DNA of 60,827 bases from assembly GCA_964604675.1 (NCBI GenBank), contig CAZSAT010000031.1:1-60827 (forward strand), in the 5' to 3' direction. The translations under genes and the position numbers were made by a program. Position 1 is the first letter of the stretch, and each line of letters starts with the position of its first letter. The notes under the pieces were generated by a model. That model did not search any database. It was not told where the DNA came from and saw nothing but the letters and a program-made list of their open reading frames with translations. This document shows positions 60,529 to 60,827 of the stretch, one piece after another. This DNA is from CAZSAT01 sp964604675. Lineage in GTDB: Bacteria > Myxococcota_A > UBA796 > CAJQPC01.

Positions 60529-60827
60529 CTACCGCACCGAGCTGGCGGGGCAGGGCGGGAACACGACCACCTGGCGGTCTGGATAGGCCCAGACGTGGGC
60601 CGTTCCGACGCGCTTGACGGTGACGTGCCCGCTGTGCACGAGGCGGAGGTGGCAGCTGCGGCAGAGGGCGAGGCCGTTGGCTTCTGGATCGTCGGCGCCG
60701 CCCTTGGAGCGGAAGTGCACGTGGTGGGCCTCGACGGCGAGAGCCTGCCGACGGCACTCCGGGTTCCGGCAGGTGTAGGCGTCGCGGTGGCGGACGCGCT
60801 GGGAGAAGCCGCGGGGCTTGGGGGGCT
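60529..60827 (-). CDS. HNH endonuclease, C-terminal part (cut by the window edge)
   Basis: The leftward frame enters at the right edge and ends at 60529, giving 99 residues without a start. It shows the HNH core: RDAYTCRNPECRRQALAVEAHHVHFRSKGGADDPEANGLALCRSCHLRLVH, with the first zinc cysteine pair, the double histidine HH, Asn in the second position and the CRSCH second pair. This is the McrA-type or group II HNH fold, which cuts DNA in restriction, phage and homing systems. What lies upstream cannot be seen, so its system cannot be named. Confidence 0.8.
   Translation of the reverse strand, partial: PPKPRGFSQRVRHRDAYTCRNPECRRQALAVEAHHVHFRSKGGADDPEANGLALCRSCHLRLVHSGHVTVKRVGTAHVWAYPDRQVVVFPPCPASSVR

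Overview
The window is very GC-rich and densely packed. It reads as a chromosomal segment of a myxobacterium-like or deltaproteobacterial organism (Myxococcota). The reasons are inferential: many small secreted lipoproteins, MopE-type DxDxDG metal-binding repeats, FG-GAP/VCBS and ASPIC/UnbV proteins, CotH and C-type-lectin surface proteins, an NtrC-type sigma-54 activator, and strong GC bias at third codon positions. No rRNA, tRNA or CRISPR array was recognised.

Layout. 1-10.9 kb holds housekeeping and envelope genes: a TerC-family membrane protein, a DUF72 protein, a START-domain protein, a GIDE-like membrane protein and a DUF4380-like protein. They are followed by a run of leftward lipoproteins that includes a copper type II monooxygenase coupled to a cytochrome-c-like partner. 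11.0-14.7 kb is an insertion graveyard: an internally deleted IS66 element that keeps both terminal repeats, a frameshifted IS3 fragment, truncated and frameshifted genes, and a three-gene operon of lower GC. 14.7-25.2 kb returns to lipoproteins (MopE/C-type lectin, CotH), an SDR, an orphan cobS, a CAP-domain lipoprotein, a large SEC-C protein ending in a RelE/ParE-like domain, and an alpha/beta hydrolase. 25.2-33.0 kb is dominated by one 6.6-kb leftward gene for a 2214-residue protein with a calpain-family cysteine protease at its C terminus and an N-terminal motif like those of eCIS-associated proteins. A RibD-type deaminase gene lies just upstream and a beta-helix gene just downstream. 33-40.3 kb holds an alpha/beta hydrolase, an FMN-dependent 2-hydroxy-acid oxidase, a disulfide oxidoreductase, a DEAD-box helicase and small membrane proteins.

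40.3-52.5 kb is the most coherent system. It contains an agmatinase-family enzyme, arginine decarboxylase (speA), a deoxyhypusine/homospermidine synthase-family enzyme and a GNAT-nitrilase fusion. It also has a three-gene ATP-grasp / aspartoacylase-like / ATP-grasp operon, two tiny Asp-rich proteins, and a sigma-54 activator with a degenerate receiver. Three sequences with sigma-54 (-24/-12) promoter architecture lie in this block. Two of them carry a shared upstream element, a 19-bp motif followed by a 15-bp palindrome. I infer a sigma-54-controlled polyamine or amide-conjugate regulon.

52.6-60.8 kb has an MscS channel, a CNNM-type transporter, three consecutive metal-binding beta-propeller lipoproteins, a hairpin terminator and a truncated HNH nuclease gene at the window edge. 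A recurring feature is the extremely short lipoprotein signal peptide, in which the lipobox cysteine lies at residue 7-12 and the N-region usually has no basic residue.
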